64,000 bases of DNA from Harmothoe impar (taxonomy: Eukaryota; Annelida; Polychaeta; Phyllodocida; Polynoidae): NCBI GenBank assembly GCA_947462335.1, contig OX381707.1, positions 66,668,816-66,732,815 of the forward strand. Direction: 5' to 3'. Position 1 is the first letter of the stretch; every line of letters starts with the position of its first letter. Shown here in pieces: positions 49,114 to 56,604 of this stretch. Both the position numbers and the translations under genes were made by a program. Under the pieces are notes generated by a model. It did no database searches. It was not told the origin of the DNA and was given only the letters and a program-made list of their open reading frames with translations.

Positions 49114-49749
49114 CTATAACACTATCATACCGTAGCAGCAGCAGGTAGGACTGGAAGAAAAGCAAGCGCACGAGCAGAAGCGACGACACCAGTTGCACCA
49201 TCCGGCCGTCGCGTTGGTAGCCCTACTACTCGTCGCGCGTTCAACTGGAGGTTTAAGAGTGACAAATGACGATTCTTTGTCGACGCGACTGCTAACATCA
49301 GCAGCATCAGCAGCATCGGCAGCATCGGCAGCAGCATCGGCAGCAGCGGCAGCAGCCTCGGCAGCAGCGGTAGCAGCAGTAGCAGCAGCTGTAGCAGCAG
49401 TAGCGTGAGCATTAGCAACAACAGCAGCAGCGACAGTAGCAAGGGCGGCAGAGCGGGCACTAGCAGCGTTATCAGCGGCGACATCGGCAGCCGCAACAGC
49501 ATCAGCAGCAGCAGCGTCGGCATCGGTGGCATGAGTAGCTGCATCGGCGGCAGCAACAGCAGCAGTCACAGCCGCAGCGGCAACAACAACAACGTCATCA
49601 CAACCAGCGTCACTAACAGCCGCAGTAAATGCAGCAGTAGCACGCTGAGCAGCACTAGCAGCAGCAGTAGCAGAGGCTACAGCATCAGCTTCACATTCGC
49701 GCGCCGCTTCGTCATTCCGCTTCATGTCACGGTAGCAACTTTCCATCAT
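49114..49749 (-). CDS. alanine-rich low-complexity ORF with cysteine-rich tail
   Basis: The ATG at 49,749 (MMESCYRDMKRNDEAARE) opens a 211-residue leftward frame. A charged N-terminus leads into about 130 residues dominated by Ala with Asp, Val and Thr, encoded by GCN-rich trinucleotide repeats. A C-terminal tail follows with CNWCRRFCSCACF and TCCCYG clusters. Upstream on the same strand TATATAAGGG (about 49,868-49,877) is a good TATA box with roughly 90 nt of leader, supporting transcription. No family recognised. Other frames through the repeat are also open, so composition alone is weak evidence. It is the only leftward gene candidate in the element and sits where Polintons often carry replication or accessory genes. 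Confidence 0.5.
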   Translation of the reverse strand: MMESCYRDMKRNDEAARECEADAVASATAAASAAQRATAAFTAAVSDAGCDDVVVVAAAAVTAAVAAADAATHATDADAAAADAVAAADVAADNAASARSAALATVAAAVVANAHATAATAAATAATAAAEAAAAAADAAADAADAADAADVSSRVDKESSFVTLKPPVERATSSRATNATAGWCNWCRRFCSCACFSSSPTCCCYGMIVL

Positions 49750-49776
49750 GGGGATCTGCAAATTGAGGCGCGGTGC

Positions 49777-49821
<45 letters not shown>

Positions 49822-49867
49822 CAGTAGCGTGAACGATGACGACGATGCCGAATACGGTTTCACTCCC

Positions 49868-49877
49868 CCTTATATAC
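49868..49877 (-). promoter_or_regulatory. TATA box for the leftward Ala-rich ORF
   Basis: The minus strand reads AGAGTATATAAGGGGGAGTG. It lies about 120 bp upstream of the ATG at 49,749. Confidence 0.55.
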
Positions 49878-50376
49878 TCTTACTCCCCCCTTTTTTTCAA
49901 GCCACCGGCCAGCTGCCCCCTCACGGCAGGTCTTTAGATCAGCCTTAAGTCGCTTACTACGCGGCTCATCATCCCTCTAATCGCATTTTCCAGCCGCCGG
50001 CCGGCTGACTGCTGACGACAGGAGAGGGTGATTTGTTTTTCTTTAGATTTAAGCCGCTTACCACCCGCGCACCCTCTAGTCACAGACAGTGACAGAAAGG
50101 GAGGGGGTCGCTTTGTTCACGCTACCTGTAGTTGTTTTTCTATACACACGCTGAGCCCATGACCCGCTAATCCTTTATACAGGTAACACGCGTTCAACTA
50201 ATTACTCTATTGTATGACAGTCGGTACACGGATTTAATTTTAAACCACCTTCCCATCTGGATCCATGTCTGGCGGGGTGGAAGGATCCAGCTGAAAAGCG
50301 TGATTAGGGCTTTTGTTTCTCTTATGATAGCAGCAGGTCAGCATGCGACAGCTGAAAATGTCAGACTCGCCGCTCC
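49878..50376. other. intergenic region between divergent transcription units
   Basis: About 500 bp without an open frame between the leftward TATA box and the rightward one at 50,377. It contains CCGGCCGGCTG and CACCGGCCAGCTG words and a GGATCCATGTC/GGATCCAGCTG pair. This is a candidate bidirectional regulatory or origin region. Confidence 0.45.
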
Positions 50377-50384
50377 TATAAAAG
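50377..50384 (+). promoter_or_regulatory. TATA box of the first rightward unit
   Basis: GCTCCTATAAAAGACTGAG is a strong TATA match, followed about 30 nt later by a pyrimidine-rich start region (CTCTCTTTCCACACACCC) and a leader of about 190 nt to the ATG at 50,603. Confidence 0.65.
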
Positions 50385-50602
50385 ACTGAGATGCGTCTCT
50401 CTTTCCACACACCCTTCTACCATCGCCGCCGACACCGCCACCGCCGGCCAGCCGACCGCCGCCACCGCCTGCAGTCACCGCCATCACGCCAGCAGGGAAT
50501 TTCGAGCTGAGTCTGCTTATTGCTTTTTTTTTTTTCTTTGAGCTTTTTGTTTTTTAAAATTTTTATTTTCACTCAGTCTTTTTTGTTTCGGAGGAAAGAA
50601 AT

Positions 50603-50941
50603 ATGGCGCTGCAGAGGGCGCGAGTTTCTAAAAGACGGTCGCGCGAACAAAGTGCCCTCCTCAACTGCCCGGCTATTTTTTTATCTCAAAGGAGAGAGCG
50701 TCACGTAGTTGAGGTTCACGCATCTCTTGAAGCGTACCGAATTCTCGAGAAATGCAAAGCTGAGCGCCATCGTCGTTATACAAGAGCGGAAAAGGAAAAC
50801 GTAGCGACATGGCCGAGAGCCGTCTTCTCAGAACAGTATTTACTCTACCATTGCATAACAGCTGCTCTCAGCGCCCCCACTCGTTGGGCGTTTCATGAAA
50901 AGAAAGAGCGCCGCTACTCTCCTCACCCTGCCTCCTTATAA
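50603..50941 (+). CDS. unrecognised basic protein (112 aa)
   Basis: The first ATG downstream of the TATA box at 50,377 opens a frame for a very basic N-terminus (MALQRARVSKRRSRE) and an Arg/Lys/Glu-rich middle. The C-terminal part contains ALSAPTRWAFHEKKERR. The APTRWA hexapeptide occurs again in the overlapping downstream ORF (TAAPTRWARVV), suggesting partial internal duplication or one protein split by a frameshift. No family is recognised. It could be a DNA-binding or core protein, judged only by charge, or a remnant of a replication gene. Confidence 0.5.
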   Translation: MALQRARVSKRRSREQSALLNCPAIFLSQRRERHVVEVHASLEAYRILEKCKAERHRRYTRAEKENVATWPRAVFSEQYLLYHCITAALSAPTRWAFHEKKERRYSPHPASL

Positions 50942-51251
50942 AGTGAGAATAAGTGCTATGAAACGATTCGACAAGCCGATCGGTTTCTTGGGAGCGACTG
51001 CAGCTCCCACTCGGTGGGCGCGCGTTGTGGCCGACGTGAACACGGTCTCTAAACGTTTCGACGTCGTCACTTGTTATCCCGCATATTGCAACGCAGCCGA
51101 ATTGAAGAAGATAGGGACGCACTATTTTAAACCATACGCTCCAATATGTATTTGTCACCGCCGCGCTCACACGCCTTATTGCTTTTTCGAGACGATCATG
51201 TCACAACACAGAAATAGAAAAAAAAGCGGCAAAGCGACGAGCTTTGCCTAA
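50895..51251 (+). CDS. unrecognised Cys/His-containing protein (118 aa, or 97 aa from 50,958)
   Basis: Overlaps the preceding ORF by 47 nt in another frame. The ATG at 50,895 or the one at 50,958 could serve; a TATAAAG at 50,937 would favour the latter. The second half has CYPAYC, CICHRRAHTPYC and other Cys/His residues that might bind zinc, and a basic tail (RNRKKSGK). APTRWA is shared with the upstream ORF. No family recognised. With the previous ORF it fills the place between the terminal repeat and the ATPase where PolB would be expected. Confidence 0.5.
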   Translation: MKRKSAATLLTLPPYKVRISAMKRFDKPIGFLGATAAPTRWARVVADVNTVSKRFDVVTCYPAYCNAAELKKIGTHYFKPYAPICICHRRAHTPYCFFETIMSQHRNRKKSGKATSFA

Positions 51252-51282
51252 ATGATCAAAAAAAAAAAAAAAAAAATTAATC

Positions 51283-51330
51283 TCCTCCTCCTCCTCCTCC
51301 TCCTCCTCCTCCTCCTCTTCCTCCTCCTCT
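51283..51330. repeat. (CTC)n tract
   Basis: A CTC/CTT trinucleotide run follows a poly-A block and precedes another A-run. It produces the poly-Glu artefact frame on the minus strand. Confidence 0.9.
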
Positions 51331-51354
51331 TCTTTTTTAAAAAAAAAAAAAATA

Positions 51355-51387
51355 TTTGTATCAGACTCCTCTGGAGTCTGATACAAA
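51355..51387. terminator. perfect 15-bp hairpin between genes
   Basis: TTTGTATCAGACTCC and its exact reverse complement GGAGTCTGATACAAA surround a 3-nt TCT loop. It lies after the unrecognised ORFs and before the ATPase promoter, flanked by A-runs and T-runs. A transcript 3'-end, RNA-processing or replication role is possible. The terminator call is an inference from position only. Confidence 0.5.
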
Positions 51388-51478
51388 CATTTATGACTAT
51401 TGAGTGAAAATAGAATTTTATCGCAAAAAAAAAAGAAAAAAAAGTCACTTCTGCCGCCGCTACTGTGACACCGGCCGG

Positions 51479-51491
51479 TATCAATAAAAAG
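51479..51491 (+). promoter_or_regulatory. TATA-like promoter of the ATPase unit
   Basis: GGTATCAATAAAAAG matches 14 of 15 bases of GGTATAAATAAAAAG upstream of the major capsid gene. It lies about 115 nt before the ATPase ATG, and both are followed by GGCCGG/GTCGGC-type sequence. Confidence 0.6.
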
Positions 51492-51602
51492 GTCGGCTGA
51501 CTTTTCTCCACAACCATTCACTACCGACCGTTCGAGTGAGAAACACAGCAGACAGTCAGACACACAACCGCTCTCTCACGCGTGCTGAAAAAAAACAAAA
51601 AA

Positions 51603-52322
51603 ATGTCGAGTAGTAAAAGCAAACTCTTCACAGAAATTCATTTCGACGCTCGACTACAAGGACCCTTTAGTTGTATCATTAGCGGTCCGTCGGGTTGTGG
51701 AAAATCGCGCTTGGTGGATCAATTTCTGAGCGATGTGAACAATTTGGTCACGCCGCCGGTGGAAAAGACTTTTTACCATTACGGCGAGTGGCAACCTCTG
51801 TTTGAAAAAATGCAAAATCAGTACGGTGTGGAATTCAGAGAAGGTCTTCCTAGCAAAGAGTCTATAGCGGGAGACGTGGAAGTAGCAGAAGACGCTTTAC
51901 GACCACACACTCTACTGATATTGGACGATCTGATGAGCAGTTCCAATCAGCAAGTGGTAGCCGACATCTTTACTAAATACTCGCATCACTGGAACGTGAG
52001 CATCATATACATCACTCAGAACCTATTCCAGAAATCACCCGACTTTCGAACTATGAGTCTGAACGCTCACTACATGATCGTTTTCAAGAACCCGCGCGAC
52101 ATGGGGCAAATAGCTAGTCTGTCTCGCCAGGTGTTTCCGTCCAACGCGGCGGCCCTCTCTAGTATATTTACCCATGAACTCAAGCGACCTCACTCATACC
52201 TCCTTCTGGACTTCAAGCAGTCAACACCTGACGATCTGAGAATACGCTCCTCTTTGACGTCCATACACTCTCAGCTAGTGTTCGTACCGCTAGACAAAAA
52301 AAAGAACAAGAGAAAGCAGTAG
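51603..52322 (+). CDS. Polinton packaging ATPase (A32/FtsK-HerA type)
   Basis: This 239-residue P-loop ATPase is expected to pump element DNA into the capsid. Walker A is GPSGCGKSRLV (around residues 28-38). Walker B is TLLILDDLMSS (around 101-111). A sensor-like IIYITQNLF block follows (around 138), the usual order and compact length for this family. The start is the ATG directly after an A-tract; an in-frame GTG seven codons earlier is not a credible eukaryotic start. A TATA-like element lies about 115 nt upstream. The stop is 6 nt from the next ATG. Confidence 0.92.
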   Translation: MSSSKSKLFTEIHFDARLQGPFSCIISGPSGCGKSRLVDQFLSDVNNLVTPPVEKTFYHYGEWQPLFEKMQNQYGVEFREGLPSKESIAGDVEVAEDALRPHTLLILDDLMSSSNQQVVADIFTKYSHHWNVSIIYITQNLFQKSPDFRTMSLNAHYMIVFKNPRDMGQIASLSRQVFPSNAAALSSIFTHELKRPHSYLLLDFKQSTPDDLRIRSSLTSIHSQLVFVPLDKKKNKRKQ

Positions 52323-52328
52323 CAAAAA

Positions 52329-52661
52329 ATGTCTTCTCATCTACTCGAAAGACACTTTGGTACTCTCAAGCACTTAGCTAAGTGCTCGCCAAAGGACTAC
52401 TCGCATCTAATAGACTCTGGAAGCGACGATCTGATCGCAGCGTTGAGTGAGATCTGTCACAATTTACTGGTAGGGAACATCCCGCTCAGCGACAAACAAC
52501 TGGACAAGCTTCGAGAATCGGCTGACGTGTTGAGGGAGGTCGGCAAAAAATCTACGCCCATCAAAAAAAAGAGACGCGTCTTGGTACAAGAGGGAGGTTT
52601 CCTTATTCCGGCTCTCATAGGGATGGCCTTACCGCTTATAAAGAGCATTCTCCGTATATGA
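52329..52661 (+). CDS. conserved small Polinton protein with hydrophobic tail (110 aa)
   Basis: A helical N-terminal domain (ERHFGTLKHLAKCSPKDYSH, then ALSEICHNLLVGNIPLS) precedes a basic hinge (KKSTPIKKKRRVLVQEGG) and a hydrophobic C-terminal stretch (LIPALIGMALPLIKSIL). I recognise this layout from small ORFs that accompany capsid genes in invertebrate Polinton/adintovirus elements. Its role is not established, but a membrane-active or DNA-condensing virion component is plausible from the tail. The ATG follows an A-tract 6 nt after the ATPase stop. Its stop overlaps the next possible ATG (ATGA). Confidence 0.75.
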   Translation: MSSHLLERHFGTLKHLAKCSPKDYSHLIDSGSDDLIAALSEICHNLLVGNIPLSDKQLDKLRESADVLREVGKKSTPIKKKRRVLVQEGGFLIPALIGMALPLIKSILRI

Positions 52662-52744
52662 GACACCTCATTCGACACCTACTCGCCGACAGCACCACCA
52701 CCACCACTACCGCCACCACCAGCGTCATTGCCACCGTCGTCCCC

Positions 52745-53833
52745 ATGACGGACTCAGAACAACAACAACACTACAAACGCTTAGCGCTCGTGGATCCTGA
52801 GACGCTCTACAAATCATCACGAGCAGGTCTACTTCATCATGTGCCCGCTGCTGCTGCTACTACTAGCGCTGCTACTACTGCAGTCGCTGCTGCTAGTACT
52901 TCTACTGCTCCAAACCTTCCTCCTCTTCCTGATGAGCGCACTGAAAAGAACGAGAGTTCCGCTCCTGCCACCGCCGCCCGCCTACCTGCCGACATGGCCT
53001 ATTACCACAAGCAGGCAGAACAGTCCCTTCATCCCGACGCGGCCTTGCACCAGGTGCTACAGTTCATCTACAGGGACTTGGATTTAGTGTTGAACGACCC
53101 CACTTTGGAATCGCGCGAGAAAATGTTGAAATACCGAAGGTTGTTGAATAGATTGCAATTTTTTCTCGCGAATCCCCACAACAGCAACATCTCTTCGTCC
53201 TACTCTTCTTCGCCCCCGGCTCACCTCCGTCAGTCTGCTGAAGAGGCCAGCGCGTCCCTACTCGAGCGGTTGGCGAACCAAGTTCCCAAGAGGAATCGCA
53301 CCCGGACCGTGGCGCTGTACAAACAATTGGAGAAATCCGGTGTGATCAAGTGGAACGAGGACGGTGCGGTGCGCGAGATGTCGGGTCGGAGAATACCACC
53401 TGAGCATCGCATCAACATAGTGGACTTACTGAACGACGCCGCCAGGTTCAGGAAGACGGCACCCAGACCGGCGGGCTACTCTCCGTTCACAAAAGCGCTG
53501 CGCGAAGCAGTTCCCACAGACTCCTTGATCGGAAACCATCTGTATAAAGCGAGCGGACCTGGCCAAAGCTTGGACACACGGCTTGCTGACAGAGGTCGGA
53601 AACGACCGAGCTTCGACTCGGAAGAAGGAGAAGCAGCAGCAGCAGCAGTAGCAGCAGCAGACTCTTCTCTCCAGGTGGACGATCAATCCTCTGACGACGA
53701 GGAGGGCAGTGAACTTTTCCAAACTCCGACTTCCTATAGGAGCGCGGGGAGTAAGAAAAGGAAAGGGCGCAACCGCCTAGCGGCGACGTCGTCGTTCACG
53801 CCCTCAACAAGTCGACGATGGGCAAACCAGTGA
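52745..53833 (+). CDS. conserved Polinton protein of unknown function (~362 aa)
   Basis: From the ATG at 52,745 the protein starts near the ALVDPETLY motif, which I recognise at the N-terminus of a conserved Polinton/adintovirus gene. An Ala/Thr-rich linker and a helical segment (LHPDAALHQVLQFIYRDLD) follow. A central domain has RTVALYKQLEKSGVIKWNED and RINIVDLLNDAARF. The C-terminus is acidic then basic (SSDDEEGS, GSKKRKGRN). The frame is open to an ATG at 52,658 that overlaps the previous stop, but that extension is Thr/His-rich and not conserved-looking. The C-terminus overlaps the integrase start by 16 nt. Likely a virion or assembly factor; function unproven. Confidence 0.75.
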   Translation: MTDSEQQQHYKRLALVDPETLYKSSRAGLLHHVPAAAATTSAATTAVAAASTSTAPNLPPLPDERTEKNESSAPATAARLPADMAYYHKQAEQSLHPDAALHQVLQFIYRDLDLVLNDPTLESREKMLKYRRLLNRLQFFLANPHNSNISSSYSSSPPAHLRQSAEEASASLLERLANQVPKRNRTRTVALYKQLEKSGVIKWNEDGAVREMSGRRIPPEHRINIVDLLNDAARFRKTAPRPAGYSPFTKALREAVPTDSLIGNHLYKASGPGQSLDTRLADRGRKRPSFDSEEGEAAAAAVAAADSSLQVDDQSSDDEEGSELFQTPTSYRSAGSKKRKGRNRLAATSSFTPSTSRRWANQ

Positions 53834-54954
53834 AGAGACTGACCAAGAAGGAAAAAGAAAAGAAGCGCGTAGTAGCTAGATATACCGACGTCAAAGCGCC
53901 CTCCAGTTTCACTAGCGTGACTAAACTCCAAAAACATCATTTTCGCCACCTAAACCCGGCCGTCATCCGAGATGCTTTAGTGTCGCTGGACGCCTACACT
54001 AAACATAAACCCATTCGGAGAAAATTCGCAAGGAACAAGACTATAACCGGCGCAATCGATCAGCAGTGGCAGATAGATCTGATGGACATGCAAGCTTTGG
54101 CGTCTCACAACGACCGCTTCCGGTACGTGGTGACGGCGATCGACGTTTTCTCTAGGTACGCGTGGGCCGTTCCCATTAAATCCAAGAGCGGCGCTGATGT
54201 CACCGAGGCCTTCCGAGAGATGACAGGCACTGGCGAGAGACGACCGCGCACTGTTCAGACAGACAAGGGGAAAGAGTTTTTGAACAAGATCTTTCAAGAT
54301 CACTTGAAGAGCGAGGGCATAGAGTTCTTCACTGGCGAGAACGACGACATCAAAGCTAGTCTAGTGGAGCGCTTGAACCGCAGTCTGAAGGAGAAGCTGT
54401 GGCGTTATTTCACACACAAGCGCACGTATCGCTACGTAGACGTACTGCACCATGTAGTGTCTTCTTACAATCGCACTCACCACAAGACGTTGAAAATGGC
54501 GCCGGCTCAAGTCAGCTCGGAAAACAGCGAAACAGTTTTCTACCGACAAGATCTCCCAACTAACAAACAAATCGACGAAATATGGAAAAAGAAGAAAAAA
54601 ACAAAGACGTCCGCCGTCAACGTCATCGCTCCGGGTGACAGAGTGAGGATGTTGAGAACTAAAGGCGCCTTCGACAAAGGGTACGAGGGAAACTGGCGTG
54701 AGGAAGTGGTCGACGTTGCTAAGACGTTGGGAAGCAGAGGGTTCGAGCTGAAAGACGACAAGGGCGAGGAGATAAAAGGCGTCTTCTACCCGGAAGAGGT
54801 TCAGAAGGTGTACAAGAGTCGTTACGACAACAACTACCTGATAGACGAGGTGTTGCGCCGCAAGACCGTCGACGGTAAAGAGTTAGCTTTCGTACGTTGG
54901 TTAGGTTACGACGACAAGTTCAACGAGTGGATCCCCGTCAAAAAAATAACGTAG
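53818..54954 (+). CDS. Polinton integrase, retroviral-type with C-terminal chromodomain
   Basis: This 378-residue protein would catalyse insertion of the element. After a basic N-terminus and a helical region, the rve core shows the three acidic residues in WQIDLMDM (around 82-84), VQTDKGKEF (around 142) and the Glu of SLVERLNRSLKEKLW (around 183), a D,D-35-E arrangement. An SH3-like DNA-binding domain follows (PGDRVRML). The chromodomain at about 338-378 (YLIDEVLRRK, FVRWLGYDDKFNEWIP) retains the aromatic/tryptophan framework and might direct insertion to modified chromatin. It overlaps the preceding gene by 16 nt. All key residues are present, so activity is possible. Confidence 0.95.
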   Translation: MGKPVKRLTKKEKEKKRVVARYTDVKAPSSFTSVTKLQKHHFRHLNPAVIRDALVSLDAYTKHKPIRRKFARNKTITGAIDQQWQIDLMDMQALASHNDRFRYVVTAIDVFSRYAWAVPIKSKSGADVTEAFREMTGTGERRPRTVQTDKGKEFLNKIFQDHLKSEGIEFFTGENDDIKASLVERLNRSLKEKLWRYFTHKRTYRYVDVLHHVVSSYNRTHHKTLKMAPAQVSSENSETVFYRQDLPTNKQIDEIWKKKKKTKTSAVNVIAPGDRVRMLRTKGAFDKGYEGNWREEVVDVAKTLGSRGFELKDDKGEEIKGVFYPEEVQKVYKSRYDNNYLIDEVLRRKTVDGKELAFVRWLGYDDKFNEWIPVKKIT

Positions 54955-54969
54955 AAAAAAAAAAAAAAA

Positions 54970-56088
54970 ATGAACATCACTCTACCTAGCAACAGCTCTA
55001 TGGAGTATTATCCTGACAACAGCTTGACGTCTTTCCGAACTCACTTCGACTTGCCGCTCCTTCTGCCCGAAGCGTACGAAGCGGCTCTGACTGAGATCAT
55101 CCTCCCTACAGAATGGACTAACGTGCACGACGACGACTTGATCATCGTTGTTCCTCTGCGCACCAAGGGTTCGCTAGAGGAGGCGATCCAGGTTTTAAAA
55201 GAAACTAAATTCTCCGAAGGAAAAAAACCACAGGTAGACTGGAGGGGAATGAAAAACGCGAACGGTCTGAGCAAGCTAACGTTCAGCTCAAAATTCCCGC
55301 TGAGCTGGAAGGAAGCGAGCTATGTAACGGTGGAAGAGATATCAGACACGTCGGAAGAGCAGCAATTGAAACCGGAAACAAAAAGGTTCAAGAGAGAGGT
55401 CGACTTGAGACAGACAAATGCCGTATACAAGCAGTTCTTGTCCCCGGCGGTGAAGAAGAAGGCGATCAGCGATCAAGCAAGACAGATGATCGAAGAGATG
55501 GAGAAAGACATGGGAGTGTGCAGTTTCATGCCAAACATATTCGAGATACCTCCTATTTTCACCGGAAGCAACCACACCCTAATCGAGCGCTTGAGTGAGA
55601 CGTTGCGAGATGACAGACTAGAGGGCGACAGCTTCTTGCTCAAACCGATGCGGATCTTATCGTACGACGCCAAGACGAAACGCGTCACCATCAAACCGCC
55701 GAGACACTGTGCTGTCCTGCTGAGTCAGCATCTCGCATGCGTTCTAGGCTTCGGAGAGAAGACGTGTTTCGCGTCGCCGACTACCGGCGCCTACTCGATG
55801 GAGGTTTACGGGGACGTGCACTCTGTGTACATATACACCGACATGATCCAGGAGAGACGTGTGGGCGACATGCAAGTGCCGCTGTTGCGCTGCGTGGCGG
55901 TGGACAGAGGCGGAAAGCGTCGAGGTGGCGTGCAAGCTATCAGTTTTCCCCATTTGGATTATTTCCCCTTGAAATCCAAGAGGTTTACCGAGGTCGGCAT
56001 CTATTTAAGAGACCGATCCGGTCATTCCATCCCATTCGGTAGAGGCGAGGTGACCGTGACACTTCATCTGAGACCTATTGAGCGCTGA
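54970..56088 (+). CDS. Polinton penton-like minor capsid protein
   Basis: A 372-residue protein whose N-terminus (TLPSNSSMEYYPDNSLTSF, then EAALTEIILPTEW) is the characteristic start of Polinton/adintovirus minor capsid (penton) proteins, single jelly-roll vertex proteins. A central Lys/Glu-rich helical insertion (about residues 125-190) precedes the C-terminal beta-rich part ending in GRGEVTVTLHLRP. The ATG is preceded by 15 consecutive A residues immediately after the integrase stop. No promoter is visible between the genes, so a shared transcript is likely. The frame is intact. Confidence 0.88.
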   Translation: MNITLPSNSSMEYYPDNSLTSFRTHFDLPLLLPEAYEAALTEIILPTEWTNVHDDDLIIVVPLRTKGSLEEAIQVLKETKFSEGKKPQVDWRGMKNANGLSKLTFSSKFPLSWKEASYVTVEEISDTSEEQQLKPETKRFKREVDLRQTNAVYKQFLSPAVKKKAISDQARQMIEEMEKDMGVCSFMPNIFEIPPIFTGSNHTLIERLSETLRDDRLEGDSFLLKPMRILSYDAKTKRVTIKPPRHCAVLLSQHLACVLGFGEKTCFASPTTGAYSMEVYGDVHSVYIYTDMIQERRVGDMQVPLLRCVAVDRGGKRRGGVQAISFPHLDYFPLKSKRFTEVGIYLRDRSGHSIPFGRGEVTVTLHLRPIER

Positions 56089-56099
56089 AAGAGAGAAAA

Positions 56100-56525
56100 A
56101 TGATGCGTCAACGCGTTCCGTACTTTCCACCCAGGCGCACCGTCGGCAGAGGGTACAGCGATTACTACAACGCGCAGCTGGGCAACGGCGTCAACGTGTA
56201 CAGCGGGCGCTCTTTCCAGAGCGGGCACGGTTTGGGCGGCGCTCTGTTAGGTCTGATGTGCTCGGCTACTCCGCTATTGAAGTCGGTGGGAAAAACGCTG
56301 CTCCGCGCCGGTGTGGGCGTAGCTAAAGATGTGCTGGCGGGTCGGACTTTAAAGAGCAGCGTGAAAGACCGAGGCGCAGGCGCTCTGAAGAGACTGGCGA
56401 GTACGGCGTTCTCGGGAGGAAAGACGACTGTCGCGTCTAAGAAAGGGTCGAAACGTCGCCGGCATTCTCCTCAGACGGGCGGTGGCTCTTGCAAGAGACG
56501 TAGAGGGGATGTATTCGACCGGTAA
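56100..56525 (+). CDS. pVI/core-like basic capsid-associated protein (141 aa)
   Basis: The N-terminus has FPPRRTVGRGYSDYY. A glycine-rich amphipathic segment (GHGLGGALLGLMCSATPLL, then VGKTLLRAGVGVAKDVLAG) and a highly basic C-terminus (KKGSKRRRHSP, SCKRRRGDVFDR) follow. This combination occurs in a conserved gene next to penton and hexon genes in Polintons and is likened to adenovirus minor core/pVI proteins. The ATG follows an A-tract 11 nt after the penton stop. A membrane-lytic or DNA-binding virion role is inferred. Confidence 0.78.
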   Translation: MMRQRVPYFPPRRTVGRGYSDYYNAQLGNGVNVYSGRSFQSGHGLGGALLGLMCSATPLLKSVGKTLLRAGVGVAKDVLAGRTLKSSVKDRGAGALKRLASTAFSGGKTTVASKKGSKRRRHSPQTGGGSCKRRRGDVFDR

Positions 56526-56542
56526 GCGCCTAGGCGTTCAGG

Positions 56543-56555
56543 TATAAATAAAAAG
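56543..56555 (+). promoter_or_regulatory. TATA box of the major capsid unit
   Basis: GGTATAAATAAAAAGACTGG lies about 60 nt upstream of the major capsid ATG and matches the ATPase promoter motif. Confidence 0.7.
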
Positions 56556-56604
56556 ACTGGAGGCGGCCGGCGTCAGTCTGTCGGCCGCGTGAAGAGAGAA
56601 CACA

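Noticed and set aside
49193..49788. Plus-strand Ala/Ser-rich open frames across the GCN/AGC repeat
   Set aside because: Trinucleotide repeats without stops open several frames on both strands. Only the leftward frame has a TATA box at a sensible distance and a distinct Cys-rich tail.
51201..51563. Minus-strand frames encoding poly-Glu or poly-Arg and poly-Phe
   Set aside because: Translation artefact of the (CTC)n tract flanked by A- and T-runs.
51582..51602. Upstream extension of the ATPase from a GTG
   Set aside because: A GTG in an A-rich leader is not a credible start in an animal host. The ATG at 51,603 follows the A-tract as in neighbouring genes.
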